From: Streptomyces profundus
GTDB lineage: Bacteria; Actinomycetota; Actinomycetes; Streptomycetales; Streptomycetaceae
Assembly: GCF_020740535.1 (NCBI RefSeq)
Contig: NZ_CP082362.1
Coordinates: forward strand, 4,462,501 to 4,526,500
Length of the DNA: 64,000 bases
Direction of reading: 5' to 3'
Shown here: piece after piece, positions 27,465 to 36,083 of the stretch
Numbering within the stretch: position 1 is the first letter of the stretch
How the letters are laid out: each line of letters opens with the position of its first letter
Made by a program: the position numbers and the translations under genes
Notes under the pieces: generated by a model
Seen by the model: only the letters and a program-made list of their open reading frames with translations
Databases searched by the model: none
What the model was told of the DNA's origin: nothing

Positions 27465-27512
27465 CCACACCTCCCCGGCTGGGTCCGCGCCCCCGTCCCC
27501 TCCGTCCGTCGA

Positions 27513-27722
27513 TCACATCGGCGGCGGCGGGGGCGGGGGCGCCGGCTGTGGTTCGGGGCGCGGCCCGGGGTGGTCGGGTCCCGGCGGCTTCGGCGGCTCG
27601 GGATCGGGCGGCGGCACGGGCACCGGCCCCGGGCGCGGCCCGCCGGGTCCCGGCGGATGGGGCGGCGGCGTGGGCTTGGGCGGGATCGGATCCGGCACGG
27701 GGCCGGGGCCTGGCGTGCTCAT
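27513..27722 (-). CDS. small proline-rich protein
   Basis: A 69-residue protein (MSTPGPGPVPDPIPPKPTP...) almost entirely Pro, Gly, Glu, Asp and basic residues, ending in a poly-Pro run. No signal peptide or membrane helix. The ATG at 27722 is preceded by a strong GAGGGGAG site with good spacing, which argues for translation; an upstream in-frame start lacks this. It could be a disordered scaffold; low complexity makes any family call unsafe. Confidence 0.5.
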   Translation of the reverse strand: MSTPGPGPVPDPIPPKPTPPPHPPGPGGPRPGPVPVPPPDPEPPKPPGPDHPGPRPEPQPAPPPPPPPM

Positions 27723-28072
27723 ACGCGACGCTCCCCTCGACGGCGTTCGACGTGTTGACGACATGCGTGCGGCGGTTGACATACGCCTCGGCGGCGCCCG
27801 GCCGCCACGGCTGTCAAATCCTCCGAGTGCCCCACCTGTCGCGGGACAAACAGGACACCCCCGTTTGACGGGAGAGACGGGCGGTCACCCAGGTGCCGGA
27901 GGGACACGCGCGGGCCGCGACACGCGACCGGGCGGCGCTGCACCCGGTTGCGCCGCTCGGCCCGCCATGATCGAAACCGTGCCATACCGCCATCAGTCGT
28001 CGCGGCGGTGTCTCGGCATGACCGGTCTCGATCATGGCGGCCAAGGGAACGACGCCGGACAGGAGGGCTTGG
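27723..28072. other. 350-bp leader region before the mrp operon
   Basis: The left part should hold the promoter of the small proline-rich gene on the minus strand. The right part holds the long inverted repeat at 27962-28040 and the AGGAGG site (28061-28066) for mrpA. I see no convincing coding frame. Confidence 0.5.
27962..28040 (+). promoter_or_regulatory. long inverted repeat in the mrp operon leader
   Basis: CCGCCATGATCGAAACCG (27962-27979) pairs with CGGTCTCGATCATGGCGG (28023-28040), 17 of 18 positions matching. Inside, ACCGCC (27986-27991) pairs with GGCGGT (28004-28009) and TGCC with GGCA. The structure ends 20 bases before the mrpA ribosome binding site. It could be a leader stem-loop that attenuates transcription, a large operator, or a remnant of a small inverted-repeat element. 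Confidence 0.6.
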
Positions 28073-30934
28073 GTGCTGGCACTTTTCGCCCTGCACATGC
28101 TGCTGGCGATGGCGCTCCCCTACCTCGCCGCCCGGCTCCCGCGCGGCGCCTGGTACCTGGCGGCGCTGGTGCCGCTGGCGGCCGTCGCCTGGGCGGCCTG
28201 GCACACCCCGAGCGTGCTCGACGGAGAGACCCCCGAGGAGACCCTGTCCTGGGCCACTGGGCTGAATCTCGTCGTGGACCTGCGGCTCGACCCGCTCTCC
28301 CTGCTGATGGTCTTCGTGGTCAGCGGCGTGGGCGCCCTGGTGTTGATCTACTGCGCCCGCTACCTCCCCGGCGCGGGGCGCGAGGCGGGCCTGCTGCTGA
28401 CCTTCGCCGGCGTGATGTTCGGCCTGGTGACGGCGGATCACCTGATCGCGCTCTATGTCTTCTGGGAACTCACCTCGGTCATCTCCTTCCTGCTGATCGG
28501 CGGCCGGGGAGAGGGCGCGGCGCATCGAAGGGCCGCCGAGCAGGCCCTGCTGACCACGGCGGCCGGCGGGCTCGCCATGCTCTTCGGCTTCATCCTGCTG
28601 GGCGCCGAGGCCGGCACCTACCGCGTCTCCGAACTGGTCGCCGAGCCACCGCGCGGCGGCCTGGTCTGGCTGGCGGTGCTGCTGATCCTGATCGGCGCGT
28701 TCGCCAAGTCGGCGCAGATCCCGTTCTCCGCCTGGCTGCCGGCCGCGATGGTGGCGCCGACGCCGGTCTCCGCGTATCTGCACGCGGCGGCCATGGTCAA
28801 GGCCGGCGTCTATCTGGTGGCGCGGCTCGCCCCGGCCCTGGAGGGGGCGGCGCCCTGGCGCCCGCTGGTGCTGTCCGTCGGGCTGACCACGATGGTGGTC
28901 GCGGCCTGGCGGGCGCTGCGCCAGATCGACCTCAAGCTGTTGATCGCCTATGGCACGGTCAGCGAACTCGGCATGCTGATCGCCCTGTTGGGCGCCGGCA
29001 CCCGCACCTCGGCGCTGGCGGGCGAGGAGATGCTGCTGGCGCACGCCGCGTTCAAGTCCGCGCTGTTCCTCTCCGTCGGGGTGATCGAGAAGAGCACCGG
29101 CACCCGGGACCTCACCCGGCTCTCCGGGCTCGGCCGGAGGATGCCGCTGCTCGCCGTGGCCGCCACCGTCTCCGCCGCCTCCATGGCCGGGCTGCCGCCG
29201 CTGATCGGCTACCTCGGCAAGGAGGCCGCCTACGACGGCTTCTGGCACGCGCCGTTCGCCGGCGGCGGCTTCGCCGTCGCGGGGCTCGCCATCGGCTCCC
29301 TGCTGACCGTCGCCTACTCGGCCCGCTTCCTCTGGGGGGCCTTCGCCCGCAAGCCCGAAGTGCCCGAGGCGAAGCCGGAACACGCCCCGTTCGGTCTGGT
29401 CGGGCCGATCTGCCTGCTGTCGGCCGCCGCTCCGGTGCTGGGCATCTGGTACGTGGGGCTGGCCGAGCTGGTGGAGCCCTACGCGGGGACATCCGGGCTG
29501 CTGGCCGACCAAGGACCCGCCTACGCGATCAAGCTCTGGCACGGCGTGACCGCCCCGCTGCTGGTCTCCGCCAGCATGATCGTGCTCGGCCTGGTGCTGC
29601 ACCAGGCCAGGCGCCCGGTGGAGCGGGTGCGCGCCAGGATCCCCCGGCTGCCGGACAGCCAGCGCGGCTACGACCGCACCGTCTGGGGCGTGGACCACCT
29701 GGCGATGTGGCTCACCCGTCACACCCAGGTCGGCTCGCTCCCCTTCTATCTGACGGCGCTGCTGCTGACGGTGATCCTGATCCCCGGCGGCACGCTGCTG
29801 CTGCACCGTCCCGCCTGGCCGCATGTGGTCGGCTGGCACTCGGCGGCCCAGATCCCGCTCTCCCTCGTGGTGTTGACGGCGCTCGGCGCCCTCGTCGTCG
29901 CCCGGCACCGGCTGACCGCCGTGCTGCTGGTCGGCGCCGTGGGCTACGCGGTCGCCGGCCTCTTCCTGGTGCAGGGCGCGCCCGACCTGGCGCTCACCCA
30001 GTTCCTGGTGGAGACGCTCACGGTGATCGTCGTCGTCCTGGTGCTGCGCCGGCTGCCGTCCAACTTCACCCCCGAACGGCCGTCCCCGAAGGGCCTGTTC
30101 TTCCGCGCGGCCGTCGCCGTGACCGCGGGGCTCTGCGTCGCCTACTTCGCCGTCTCGGCGACCGCCGTGCGCCAGTCCCTCGAACTCTCCGACACCATCC
30201 TGGAACGCGCCCCCGAGACCGGCGCCGACAACGCGGTCAACGCGCTGCTGGTGGACTTCCGCGCGCTCGACACGCTGGGCGAGATCAGCGTGCTGCTGGT
30301 GACGGCGATCGGCGCGGGCGCGCTGCTCGGCTACCGCTCCTCGCGCCGCCAGTGGCCCACGGGGCCGGCCGAGGGCAGCCCGGCGGCCCGCGCGTTCCGG
30401 AGCGTCCACTGGGACGTGCCGCGCGAGCCCTGGCTGCCCGAGGCGCACGAACTCCCCAGCCGGGACCGTTCGCTGCTGCTCGAAGTGGTGGTGCGGGCGC
30501 TCTTCCCCGCCGTGCTGGTGCTCTCCGTCTACCTCCTCTTCGCCGGCCACTACCGGCCGGGCGGCGGCTTCGCCGGCGGGCTGGTCGCCGGGCAGGCGTT
30601 CACCCTGCGCTATCTGGTGGGGCGCCGCGCCGAGGCCGCGTTCCCGCTGCCCATCACCCCGCGCTCGGTGGCCGGCGGCGGCCTCACGCTGGCCGCGATC
30701 GTCGCCCTGGCGCCGCTGCTCTTCGGTGAACCGCCGCTCTACAGCGCCGAACTCAACTTCGGCCTACCGCTGTTGGGCGACGTCAAGCTCGCCACCAACA
30801 TCTTCTTCGACCTCGGGGTCTACCTGCTGGTGCTCGGCGTCTGCCTCAAGCTGCTGTTCGCGCTCGCCCAGGCCAGGGACGCCGGGGACACCCTCGCCCC
30901 ATACCACGACCGAACCAGGAGGGTTGCCCGATGA
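28073..30934 (+). CDS. mrpA: Mrp Na+/H+ antiporter subunit A (fused A/B type)
   Basis: A 953-residue polytopic protein. It has the MrpA/NuoL-like proton channel core (LIALYVFWELTSVISFLLIGG, KSAQIPFSAWLPAAMVAPTPVSAYLHAAAMVKAG) and the MrpA extension (GAPDLALTQFLVETLTVIVVVLVL). The last 200 residues form the MrpB-like domain (VLSVYLLFAGHYRPGGGFAGGLVAGQA), so no separate mrpB exists. GTG 28073 is chosen over ATG 28034: AGGAGG lies exactly 6 bases before it and the protein then opens with its first membrane helix. It overlaps mrpC by ATGA. Confidence 0.95.
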   Translation: MLALFALHMLLAMALPYLAARLPRGAWYLAALVPLAAVAWAAWHTPSVLDGETPEETLSWATGLNLVVDLRLDPLSLLMVFVVSGVGALVLIYCARYLPGAGREAGLLLTFAGVMFGLVTADHLIALYVFWELTSVISFLLIGGRGEGAAHRRAAEQALLTTAAGGLAMLFGFILLGAEAGTYRVSELVAEPPRGGLVWLAVLLILIGAFAKSAQIPFSAWLPAAMVAPTPVSAYLHAAAMVKAGVYLVARLAPALEGAAPWRPLVLSVGLTTMVVAAWRALRQIDLKLLIAYGTVSELGMLIALLGAGTRTSALAGEEMLLAHAAFKSALFLSVGVIEKSTGTRDLTRLSGLGRRMPLLAVAATVSAASMAGLPPLIGYLGKEAAYDGFWHAPFAGGGFAVAGLAIGSLLTVAYSARFLWGAFARKPEVPEAKPEHAPFGLVGPICLLSAAAPVLGIWYVGLAELVEPYAGTSGLLADQGPAYAIKLWHGVTAPLLVSASMIVLGLVLHQARRPVERVRARIPRLPDSQRGYDRTVWGVDHLAMWLTRHTQVGSLPFYLTALLLTVILIPGGTLLLHRPAWPHVVGWHSAAQIPLSLVVLTALGALVVARHRLTAVLLVGAVGYAVAGLFLVQGAPDLALTQFLVETLTVIVVVLVLRRLPSNFTPERPSPKGLFFRAAVAVTAGLCVAYFAVSATAVRQSLELSDTILERAPETGADNAVNALLVDFRALDTLGEISVLLVTAIGAGALLGYRSSRRQWPTGPAEGSPAARAFRSVHWDVPREPWLPEAHELPSRDRSLLLEVVVRALFPAVLVLSVYLLFAGHYRPGGGFAGGLVAGQAFTLRYLVGRRAEAAFPLPITPRSVAGGGLTLAAIVALAPLLFGEPPLYSAELNFGLPLLGDVKLATNIFFDLGVYLLVLGVCLKLLFALAQARDAGDTLAPYHDRTRRVAR

Positions 30935-31362
30935 CCACCCTTGACCTGGTGATGGCGCTGGTGGTCGCCGGCCTCTTCGCCGCCGGCTTCTATCTGTTGC
31001 TGGACCGTTCCCTGATGCGCGTCCTGCTGGGCGTGATCGTCCTGGGCCACGCCGCCAACCTGCTGCTGTTGCTGACCGGCGGCCCACCCGGCGTGCCCCC
31101 GGTGCTCGGCGCCACCGAGGGCGGCGAACGCTACGCCGACCCGCTGCCGCAGGCCATGGCGCTGACCGCGATCGTGATCACCTTCGGCATCACCACGCTG
31201 CTGCTGGCGCTGGTCCACCGCGCCTGGCAGCTGGACGGCCACGACGAGGTGCGGGACGACGTGGAGGACCGCAGGATCGGCACCATCCAGGACCGGGCGG
31301 AGAGCGGCCCGCCGCTGCCGACCGACCGGGATCAGGAGCCCGGCGGGAGGCAGGAACGATGA
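30931..31362 (+). CDS. mrpC: Mrp antiporter subunit C
   Basis: A 143-residue NuoK-like subunit with three membrane helices (MALVVAGLFAAGFYLLL, MRVLLGVIVLGHAANLLLLL, PLPQAMALTAIVITFGITTLLLAL). DPLPQAMALTAIVI is the family signature. A charged 40-residue tail follows. It overlaps mrpA and mrpD by 4 bases each, giving strict translational coupling. Confidence 0.95.
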   Translation: MTTLDLVMALVVAGLFAAGFYLLLDRSLMRVLLGVIVLGHAANLLLLLTGGPPGVPPVLGATEGGERYADPLPQAMALTAIVITFGITTLLLALVHRAWQLDGHDEVRDDVEDRRIGTIQDRAESGPPLPTDRDQEPGGRQER

Positions 31363-32858
31363 CCGCCTGGCTGCTGGTCGCCCCCATGCTGCTGCCGGTC
31401 CTCGCCGCCGGCGTCTCCTTCACCCTCTCCGGCAGCCGGGTGGCCCAACAGGTGCTGGGCGTCACGGTGTTGACCCTGGTGCTGGTGGACTCCGTGGTGC
31501 TCCTGGTGCTGGCCGAACGGGAGGGGCCACGCGCCGCCACCATGGGCGGCTGGCCGGCTCCGCTGGGCATCACCCTGCTCGCCGACCGACTCTCCGCGCT
31601 GCTGCTGACGGTCTCCGTCGCGGTCGCCCTCGCCGTGCTGGTCTTCTCCATCGGCCAGGGCTTCGCCGACTCGGGCCGCTCCTCGCCGGTGGCGTTCCAC
31701 CCCGCCTATCTGCTGCTGACCGGCGGCATCGGCCTGGCCTACCTCGCGGGCGACCTGTTCAACCTCTTCGTCGCCTTCGAGATGATGCTCACCTCTTCCT
31801 ATGTGCTGATCACCCTGGGCGCGGGCGCCGACCGCATCCGCGCCGGGATGACGTACACCATCACCAGCCTCGCCTCCTCGCTGCTCTTCCTCACCTCCAT
31901 CGCGCTCTGCTACGCCGCCGTCGGCACCGTCAACCTCGCCGACCTCAGCCAGCGGATGGACAGCGTGCCCGGCGGCATGGTCGCCGCGCTCAGCGTGCTG
32001 CTGCTCCTGGTCTTCGGCATCAAGGCCGCCGTGGTGCCCCTGCACTTCTGGCTCCCCGACAGCTATCCGACGGCGCCAGCGCCGATCACCGCGGTCTTCG
32101 CCGCGCTGCTGACCAAGGTCGGCGTCTACGCGATGGTCCGCACCCAGACGCTGCTCTTCCCCCGCGACGAGACGTGGACGCTGCTGGCCGTCGCCGCCAT
32201 CGTCACGCTGCTCGTCGGCGTGTTGGGCGCGGTCGCCCAGGACGACATCAACCGTCTGCTCTCCTTCGTCCTGGTCAGCCACATCGGGTTCATGCTCTTC
32301 GGCCTGGCGCTCTTCGACGTGCAGGGGCTCACCGGCACCGTCCTCTACACCGTGCACCACATCGCCGTGCAGGCCGGGCTCTTCCTGGTCGCCGGCATCG
32401 TGGTGCGGCTGGCCGGCACCGCCTCGCTCACCCGGCTGGCCCGCGCGGCGCCACCGCCGCCCGTGGTCGCCGGACTCTTCCTGGTGCCCGCGCTCAGCCT
32501 CGCCGGCGTCCCGCCCACCTCGGGCTTCGTCGCCAAGTTCGTCCTGCTCCAGGCCGGCGGCGAACACGGCGGTGCCGTTCCGGTGCTGGTCGCCGCGGCG
32601 CTGGTCACCAGCCTGTTGACGCTCTACGCCATGGCCAGGCTGTGGCGCGCGGTGTTCTCGGCCGGCCCGGAACGGCCGCCGCCCAGCCGCTACCCGGGCA
32701 ACGTCCTGATCCTCGGCGCCGCCGCCGGCATCGTGCTGACCGGGGTCGGCATCGCCGTCGGCGCCGGCGAGATCGGCCGGATCAGCGAGCGCGCCGCCCA
32801 CGACCTGCTGGAACGGGACGGCTACCGCGAGGCCGTGCTCGGAGAGGAGGCCGAGTGA
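31359..32858 (+). CDS. mrpD: Mrp antiporter subunit D
   Basis: A 499-residue NuoN/NuoM-like proton-channel subunit with about 14 helices. Typical parts are LFNLFVAFEMMLTSSYVLITLGA and IKAAVVPLHFWLPDSYPTAPAPITAVFAALLTKVGVYAM, which carry the conserved Glu, Lys and Pro of the antiporter fold. It overlaps both neighbours by 4 bases. Confidence 0.95.
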   Translation: MTAWLLVAPMLLPVLAAGVSFTLSGSRVAQQVLGVTVLTLVLVDSVVLLVLAEREGPRAATMGGWPAPLGITLLADRLSALLLTVSVAVALAVLVFSIGQGFADSGRSSPVAFHPAYLLLTGGIGLAYLAGDLFNLFVAFEMMLTSSYVLITLGAGADRIRAGMTYTITSLASSLLFLTSIALCYAAVGTVNLADLSQRMDSVPGGMVAALSVLLLLVFGIKAAVVPLHFWLPDSYPTAPAPITAVFAALLTKVGVYAMVRTQTLLFPRDETWTLLAVAAIVTLLVGVLGAVAQDDINRLLSFVLVSHIGFMLFGLALFDVQGLTGTVLYTVHHIAVQAGLFLVAGIVVRLAGTASLTRLARAAPPPPVVAGLFLVPALSLAGVPPTSGFVAKFVLLQAGGEHGGAVPVLVAAALVTSLLTLYAMARLWRAVFSAGPERPPPSRYPGNVLILGAAAGIVLTGVGIAVGAGEIGRISERAAHDLLERDGYREAVLGEEAE

Positions 32859-33415
32859 ACGCCGGACGCCGGACCCGTGCGCTGGCCCGACGCGGCCCCG
32901 TGCTGCTGTGGCTCTGGGCGCTGTGGCTGCTGCTGTGGGGCGGGGTGCGCCCGATCCCCCTGGTCGGCGGGCTGTTGGTGGCCATCGGGGTGCTGGCGCT
33001 CTTCGGCCTGCCCGAGGTGAACCGGCCCGCGCTGCGCCGCCCGCTGCGGGTGCTGGGCCTGCTCGGCCATCTGCTGGTCGAGTTGGTCACCTCGTCCGTC
33101 GTGGTCGCCTGGCAGGCCGTCGCCAAGGGCCCGCACGTCTCCACCGGCGTCGTCGAGGTGCCGCTGCGCACCGACAGCGAACTGCTGATCGCGTCAACGG
33201 CGTTGCTCAGCCTGACCGTGCCGGGCTCGCTGGTGCTGGAGATCGACAGGGAGCGGCGCCTGCTCTACATCCACGCGCTGCCGCTGCGCTCACCGCAGGA
33301 CGCGGAGCGCCGCCGCGAGGAGGTCGTCGAGGTGGAGCGCCGACTGCGCCGCGCCTTCGGCACCGAGGAGCCGGACGAGCGCGACCGGGCCCAGGAGAGG
33401 GGTGACGCACGGTGA
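32855..33415 (+). CDS. mrpE: Mrp antiporter subunit E
   Basis: A 186-residue MNHE-domain protein with two N-terminal helices (LLWLWALWLLLWGG, IPLVGGLLVAIGVLALFGL) and the conserved VALINSITLTPGT-like region, here ELLIASTALLSLTVPGSLVLEI. The GTG at 32855 overlaps the mrpD stop (GTGA). A long charged tail (about 50 residues) follows the family domain. Confidence 0.93.
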   Translation: MNAGRRTRALARRGPVLLWLWALWLLLWGGVRPIPLVGGLLVAIGVLALFGLPEVNRPALRRPLRVLGLLGHLLVELVTSSVVVAWQAVAKGPHVSTGVVEVPLRTDSELLIASTALLSLTVPGSLVLEIDRERRLLYIHALPLRSPQDAERRREEVVEVERRLRRAFGTEEPDERDRAQERGDAR

Positions 33416-33678
33416 TCACGGTTGCCAATATCGCGTTGGTGCTGGTCAGCCTGGCCGCCGTGCTGGTGGTGGTGCGGCTGGCGCTCGGCCCCGCGGCCCT
33501 GGACCGGGTGGTCGCGCTGGACGCCCTGGTCACGCTGATCGTGGTCGGCGCGGTGCTCGGCACCCTGGCCAGGTCCGACACCACCACCGGCTATGTGCTG
33601 GTGGTGCTGGCCCTGTTGGGCTTCGTCGGCTCCATCGCCGCCGCCCGACTCATCGAGCGCCGGGAGGACATGCGGTGA
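33412..33678 (+). CDS. mrpF: Mrp antiporter subunit F
   Basis: An 88-residue three-helix subunit with the family segment RLALGPAALDRVVALDALVTLIVVG. The GTG start overlaps mrpE and the stop overlaps mrpG, each by 4 bases. Confidence 0.93.
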   Translation: MITVANIALVLVSLAAVLVVVRLALGPAALDRVVALDALVTLIVVGAVLGTLARSDTTTGYVLVVLALLGFVGSIAAARLIERREDMR

Positions 33679-34097
33679 ACCACCTCATGAATGTGGTCAA
33701 CGATGTGGTGTCGTCGGCCCTGCTGCTGGTCGGCGCCGCGTTCTGCCTGATCAGCGGAATCGGCCTGGTCCGCTTCCCCGACACGGTGTCCAGGTTGCAC
33801 GCCGCGTCCAAGGCCCAGACGCTGGGACTGCTCTTCGTGGTGCTGGGCGTCGTGCTCCAGATGCCGCTGGGCAAGGCCCCGGCGCTGCTGCTCGTCGCCG
33901 CGTTCTCGCTGCTCACGGCGCCGGTGACCGGGCATATCGTCGCCCGTATCGCCTACCGGACGGACGCCGTCGAACGCCGCCAGATCGTGCTGGACGAACT
34001 GGCGGCGCGGTTGATCAGTGAGAAGCGGCTCCGATCCGACGACCGGGACCGGGAAAGGGGCCGGGGCCGGGACCGGGAGCCGCCGGGCGGTGACTGA
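33675..34097 (+). CDS. mrpG: Mrp antiporter subunit G
   Basis: A 140-residue three-helix subunit with the signature ISGIGLVRFPDTVSRLHAASKAQTLG. The GTG at 33675 overlaps the mrpF stop. A 40-residue Arg/Asp-rich tail is longer than usual. It ends the A(B)-C-D-E-F-G operon, which assembles one membrane complex exchanging Na+ (or K+) for protons in pH and salt homeostasis. Confidence 0.93.
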   Translation: MNHLMNVVNDVVSSALLLVGAAFCLISGIGLVRFPDTVSRLHAASKAQTLGLLFVVLGVVLQMPLGKAPALLLVAAFSLLTAPVTGHIVARIAYRTDAVERRQIVLDELAARLISEKRLRSDDRDRERGRGRDREPPGGD

Positions 34098-34110
34098 GCG
34101 GCCGACCACC

Positions 34111-34389
34111 TCAGAGGCGGGCCGCGACAAACTGCTCGAAGCCCTGCACACAGGGTCCGCAGTGGCTCTCGTGCACCACGCTCTCGCACAGCTCGGGCCG
34201 CTGGCCCCCGTCCGGACGCGCCATATGCTTGCCACACAGAGCGACGAGACTGGCCTTGGGGGTGACATGCCAGTTCCGGTGACCCTGCGCGTTCACTTCG
34301 GCTCGCATCTCATGCATCGCGGGAGCATCCTCTCGGCGTTCGTTCGGGTGGTTTCGCTCCAGGTGGCAGCGTCCCTTAAACCGTGACAT
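34111..34389 (-). CDS. small Cys/His-rich hypothetical protein
   Basis: A 92-residue protein with possible metal ligands in SLVALCGKH, PELCESVVHESHCGPCVQGFEQF and CHLERNH. It resembles small Streptomyces proteins with a zinc-ribbon-like Cys pattern; the function is unknown. It converges on the mrp operon with a 13-base gap and is divergent from the methyltransferase gene. ATG 34389 gives the shortest product containing the whole pattern. Confidence 0.65.
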   Translation of the reverse strand: MSRFKGRCHLERNHPNERREDAPAMHEMRAEVNAQGHRNWHVTPKASLVALCGKHMARPDGGQRPELCESVVHESHCGPCVQGFEQFVAARL

Positions 34390-34534
34390 AGCCGACCGAT
34401 GATCGCCTGTTGGGGCGTATGCCCTCAAAAGGCCCGGGTGGCTCCGGTTCGGCCCCCGGCCCGACGGTAGGGCGACCCGGGTGCTTCGATGGGCGGACGC
34501 GAGGGTCGCGTCACCGATTCCAGGGAGTCCTCAG

Positions 34535-35386
34535 ATGGCGGAACAGCCGGAGCAGTCCGAGCAGTTGGCGCACGGAACGCCTGCCGACGGCGCGTCGGGG
34601 TCCGATATCGACAACTCGGTGCCGCATTCCGCCCGGATCTGGAACTACTGGCTCGGCGGCAAGGACAACTACGCCGCCGACCGGGCCATGGGCGAGCAGA
34701 TCATGCGCTACTTCCCCGAGATCGCCGAGAACGCCAGGGGCAACCGCTACTTTCTCTGCCGCGCGGTGCGTTTCCTGGTCGAGGAGGCCGGCATCCGCCA
34801 GTTCCTCGACATCGGCACCGGGCTCCCGACCGTCGACAACACGCACGAACTGGCCCAGCGGATGGCCCCCGAGGCGCGCGTCGTCTATGTCGACAACGAC
34901 CCGCTGGTGCTCGCCCACGCCCGGGCGCTTCTCACCAGCACCCCCGAGGGCGCCACCGACTATCTCGACGCCGATGTGCGCGACCCCGAGAACATCCTCC
35001 AACAGGCCGCCGCCACGCTGGACTTCGAGCGGCCGGTCGCGCTGATGCTGCTGGGCGTGCTGCAGTTCGTCGAGGACACGGACGAGACCAGGGCCATCGT
35101 CGAACACCTGCTCGCGGCGCTGCCGCCCGGCAGCTATGTGGCGCTCTCCCACCCGACCAACGCGGTGCGCGGCCCCCGGATGGACGAGGCCGTCAAACAG
35201 TGGAACGAGGGCGGCGGCTCGCCCCGGCTGACGCTGCGCACCACGGACGAGGTCGCGGCCTACCTGGACGGCCTTGAGCTCCTGGCCCCCGGCATGATCT
35301 CCACCTCCCTGTGGCGCCCCGAACTCTTCGCGGCCGACGAGACCCGCCCCATCGACGACTTCGGCGGCATCGCCCTCAAGCGGTAG
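34535..35386 (+). CDS. SAM-dependent methyltransferase, DUF574/Methyltransf_19 family
   Basis: A 283-residue protein with the family start HSARIWNYWLGGKDNYAADR, the SAM-binding QFLDIGTGLPTVDNTHELAQ, the acidic strand VVYVDNDPLVLAHARALL and PVALMLLGVLQFVEDTDE. This family is greatly expanded in Streptomyces, often beside small HTH genes; substrates are mostly unknown. GGGAG lies 9 bases before ATG 34535. A second member is encoded at 61393-62208. Confidence 0.93.
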   Translation: MAEQPEQSEQLAHGTPADGASGSDIDNSVPHSARIWNYWLGGKDNYAADRAMGEQIMRYFPEIAENARGNRYFLCRAVRFLVEEAGIRQFLDIGTGLPTVDNTHELAQRMAPEARVVYVDNDPLVLAHARALLTSTPEGATDYLDADVRDPENILQQAAATLDFERPVALMLLGVLQFVEDTDETRAIVEHLLAALPPGSYVALSHPTNAVRGPRMDEAVKQWNEGGGSPRLTLRTTDEVAAYLDGLELLAPGMISTSLWRPELFAADETRPIDDFGGIALKR

Positions 35387-35442
35387 CCTCCGGCGGTTCA
35401 GCCGCGCCCCCACCGACACCGGTACGCGCCCGTCGCCGGCCT

Positions 35443-35509
35443 CCCGCCTGCGGCGGGCGGTGGTGGCCCGTTGGCCACCGGGCCGGTGCGGTGTCTCCGC
35501 CTGTGGCGG
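35443..35509 (+). terminator. cluster of three hairpins after the methyltransferase gene
   Basis: Three short perfect stems follow one another: CCCGCC/GGCGGG (35443-35457), GGTGGCC/GGCCACC (35462-35479, loop CGTT) and CCGCC/GGCGG (35497-35509). The first begins 57 bases past the stop. They probably end transcription from the left. Confidence 0.55.
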
Positions 35510-35612
35510 GCTTGCGCGCCCGAGGGGCGTGAGACGGTGGCGTCGCCGCGCATGGCCGGACTCGGGCCGCCGAGCCGGCATCGAGCCACGGCACCCGACC
35601 GGCGCAGGCCGC

Positions 35613-36034
35613 GCCGGCGGTCGGAACCGTACGTTTCCCCGGCCGGCGGTCCTCGGCGTCAGGCTTGACCGGCCTCGTCCCGCCCCGCTGTCCCGGCGGC
35701 TTCCGGCTGGGCCCTGCCGGTCCAGCGTGCGGTGCTGGCCCGGCCAGTTCGACCGACCGGTGCGATCCACCGGCCCGCGCCCTTGTCCGGTCGGCCTGCC
35801 AGGGCCCCGGCGCTGCCGGCCCCGACAGGGCCCCGGGCCGGCGGTCGGAACCGTACGTTTCCCCGGCCGGCGGTCCTCGGCGTCAGGCTTGACCGGCCTC
35901 GTTCCGCCCCGCTGTCCCGGCGGCTTCCGGCTGGGCCCTGCCGGTCCAGCGTGCGGTGCTGGCCCGGCCAGTTCGACCGACCGGTGCGATCCACCGGCCC
36001 GCGCCCTCGTCCGGTCGGTCTGCCAGGGCCCCGG
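35613..36034. repeat. 198-bp direct duplication in non-coding DNA
   Basis: The segments 35613-35810 and 35837-36034 are almost identical; I count three mismatches over 198 bases, with a 26-base gap. Each unit carries the 16-bp near-palindrome GGAACCGTACGTTTCC (at 35624 and 35848), the hairpin CTGGCC/GGCCAG, and other short inverted repeats. The surrounding 35387-36083 region has no convincing gene in any frame. It could encode a structured RNA, be a protein-binding array, or be a recent slippage duplication. Confidence 0.85.
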
Positions 36035-36083
36035 GCCGGCCGGCGGTTGGCCCCGTCCCCGGCAGGGAGGCGCCGTGGGTGGG

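Noticed and set aside
28034..28072. ATG 28034 as the mrpA start
   Set aside because: It lies inside the inverted repeat without a ribosome binding site, whereas GTG 28073 has AGGAGG at ideal spacing and opens the first membrane helix.
35387..36083. Coding frames in the duplicated region on both strands
   Set aside because: They are Pro/Arg/Gly-rich with no start signals, and the two copies differ by a non-multiple-of-three offset in context (224 bases), so no frame is kept as a repeat protein.
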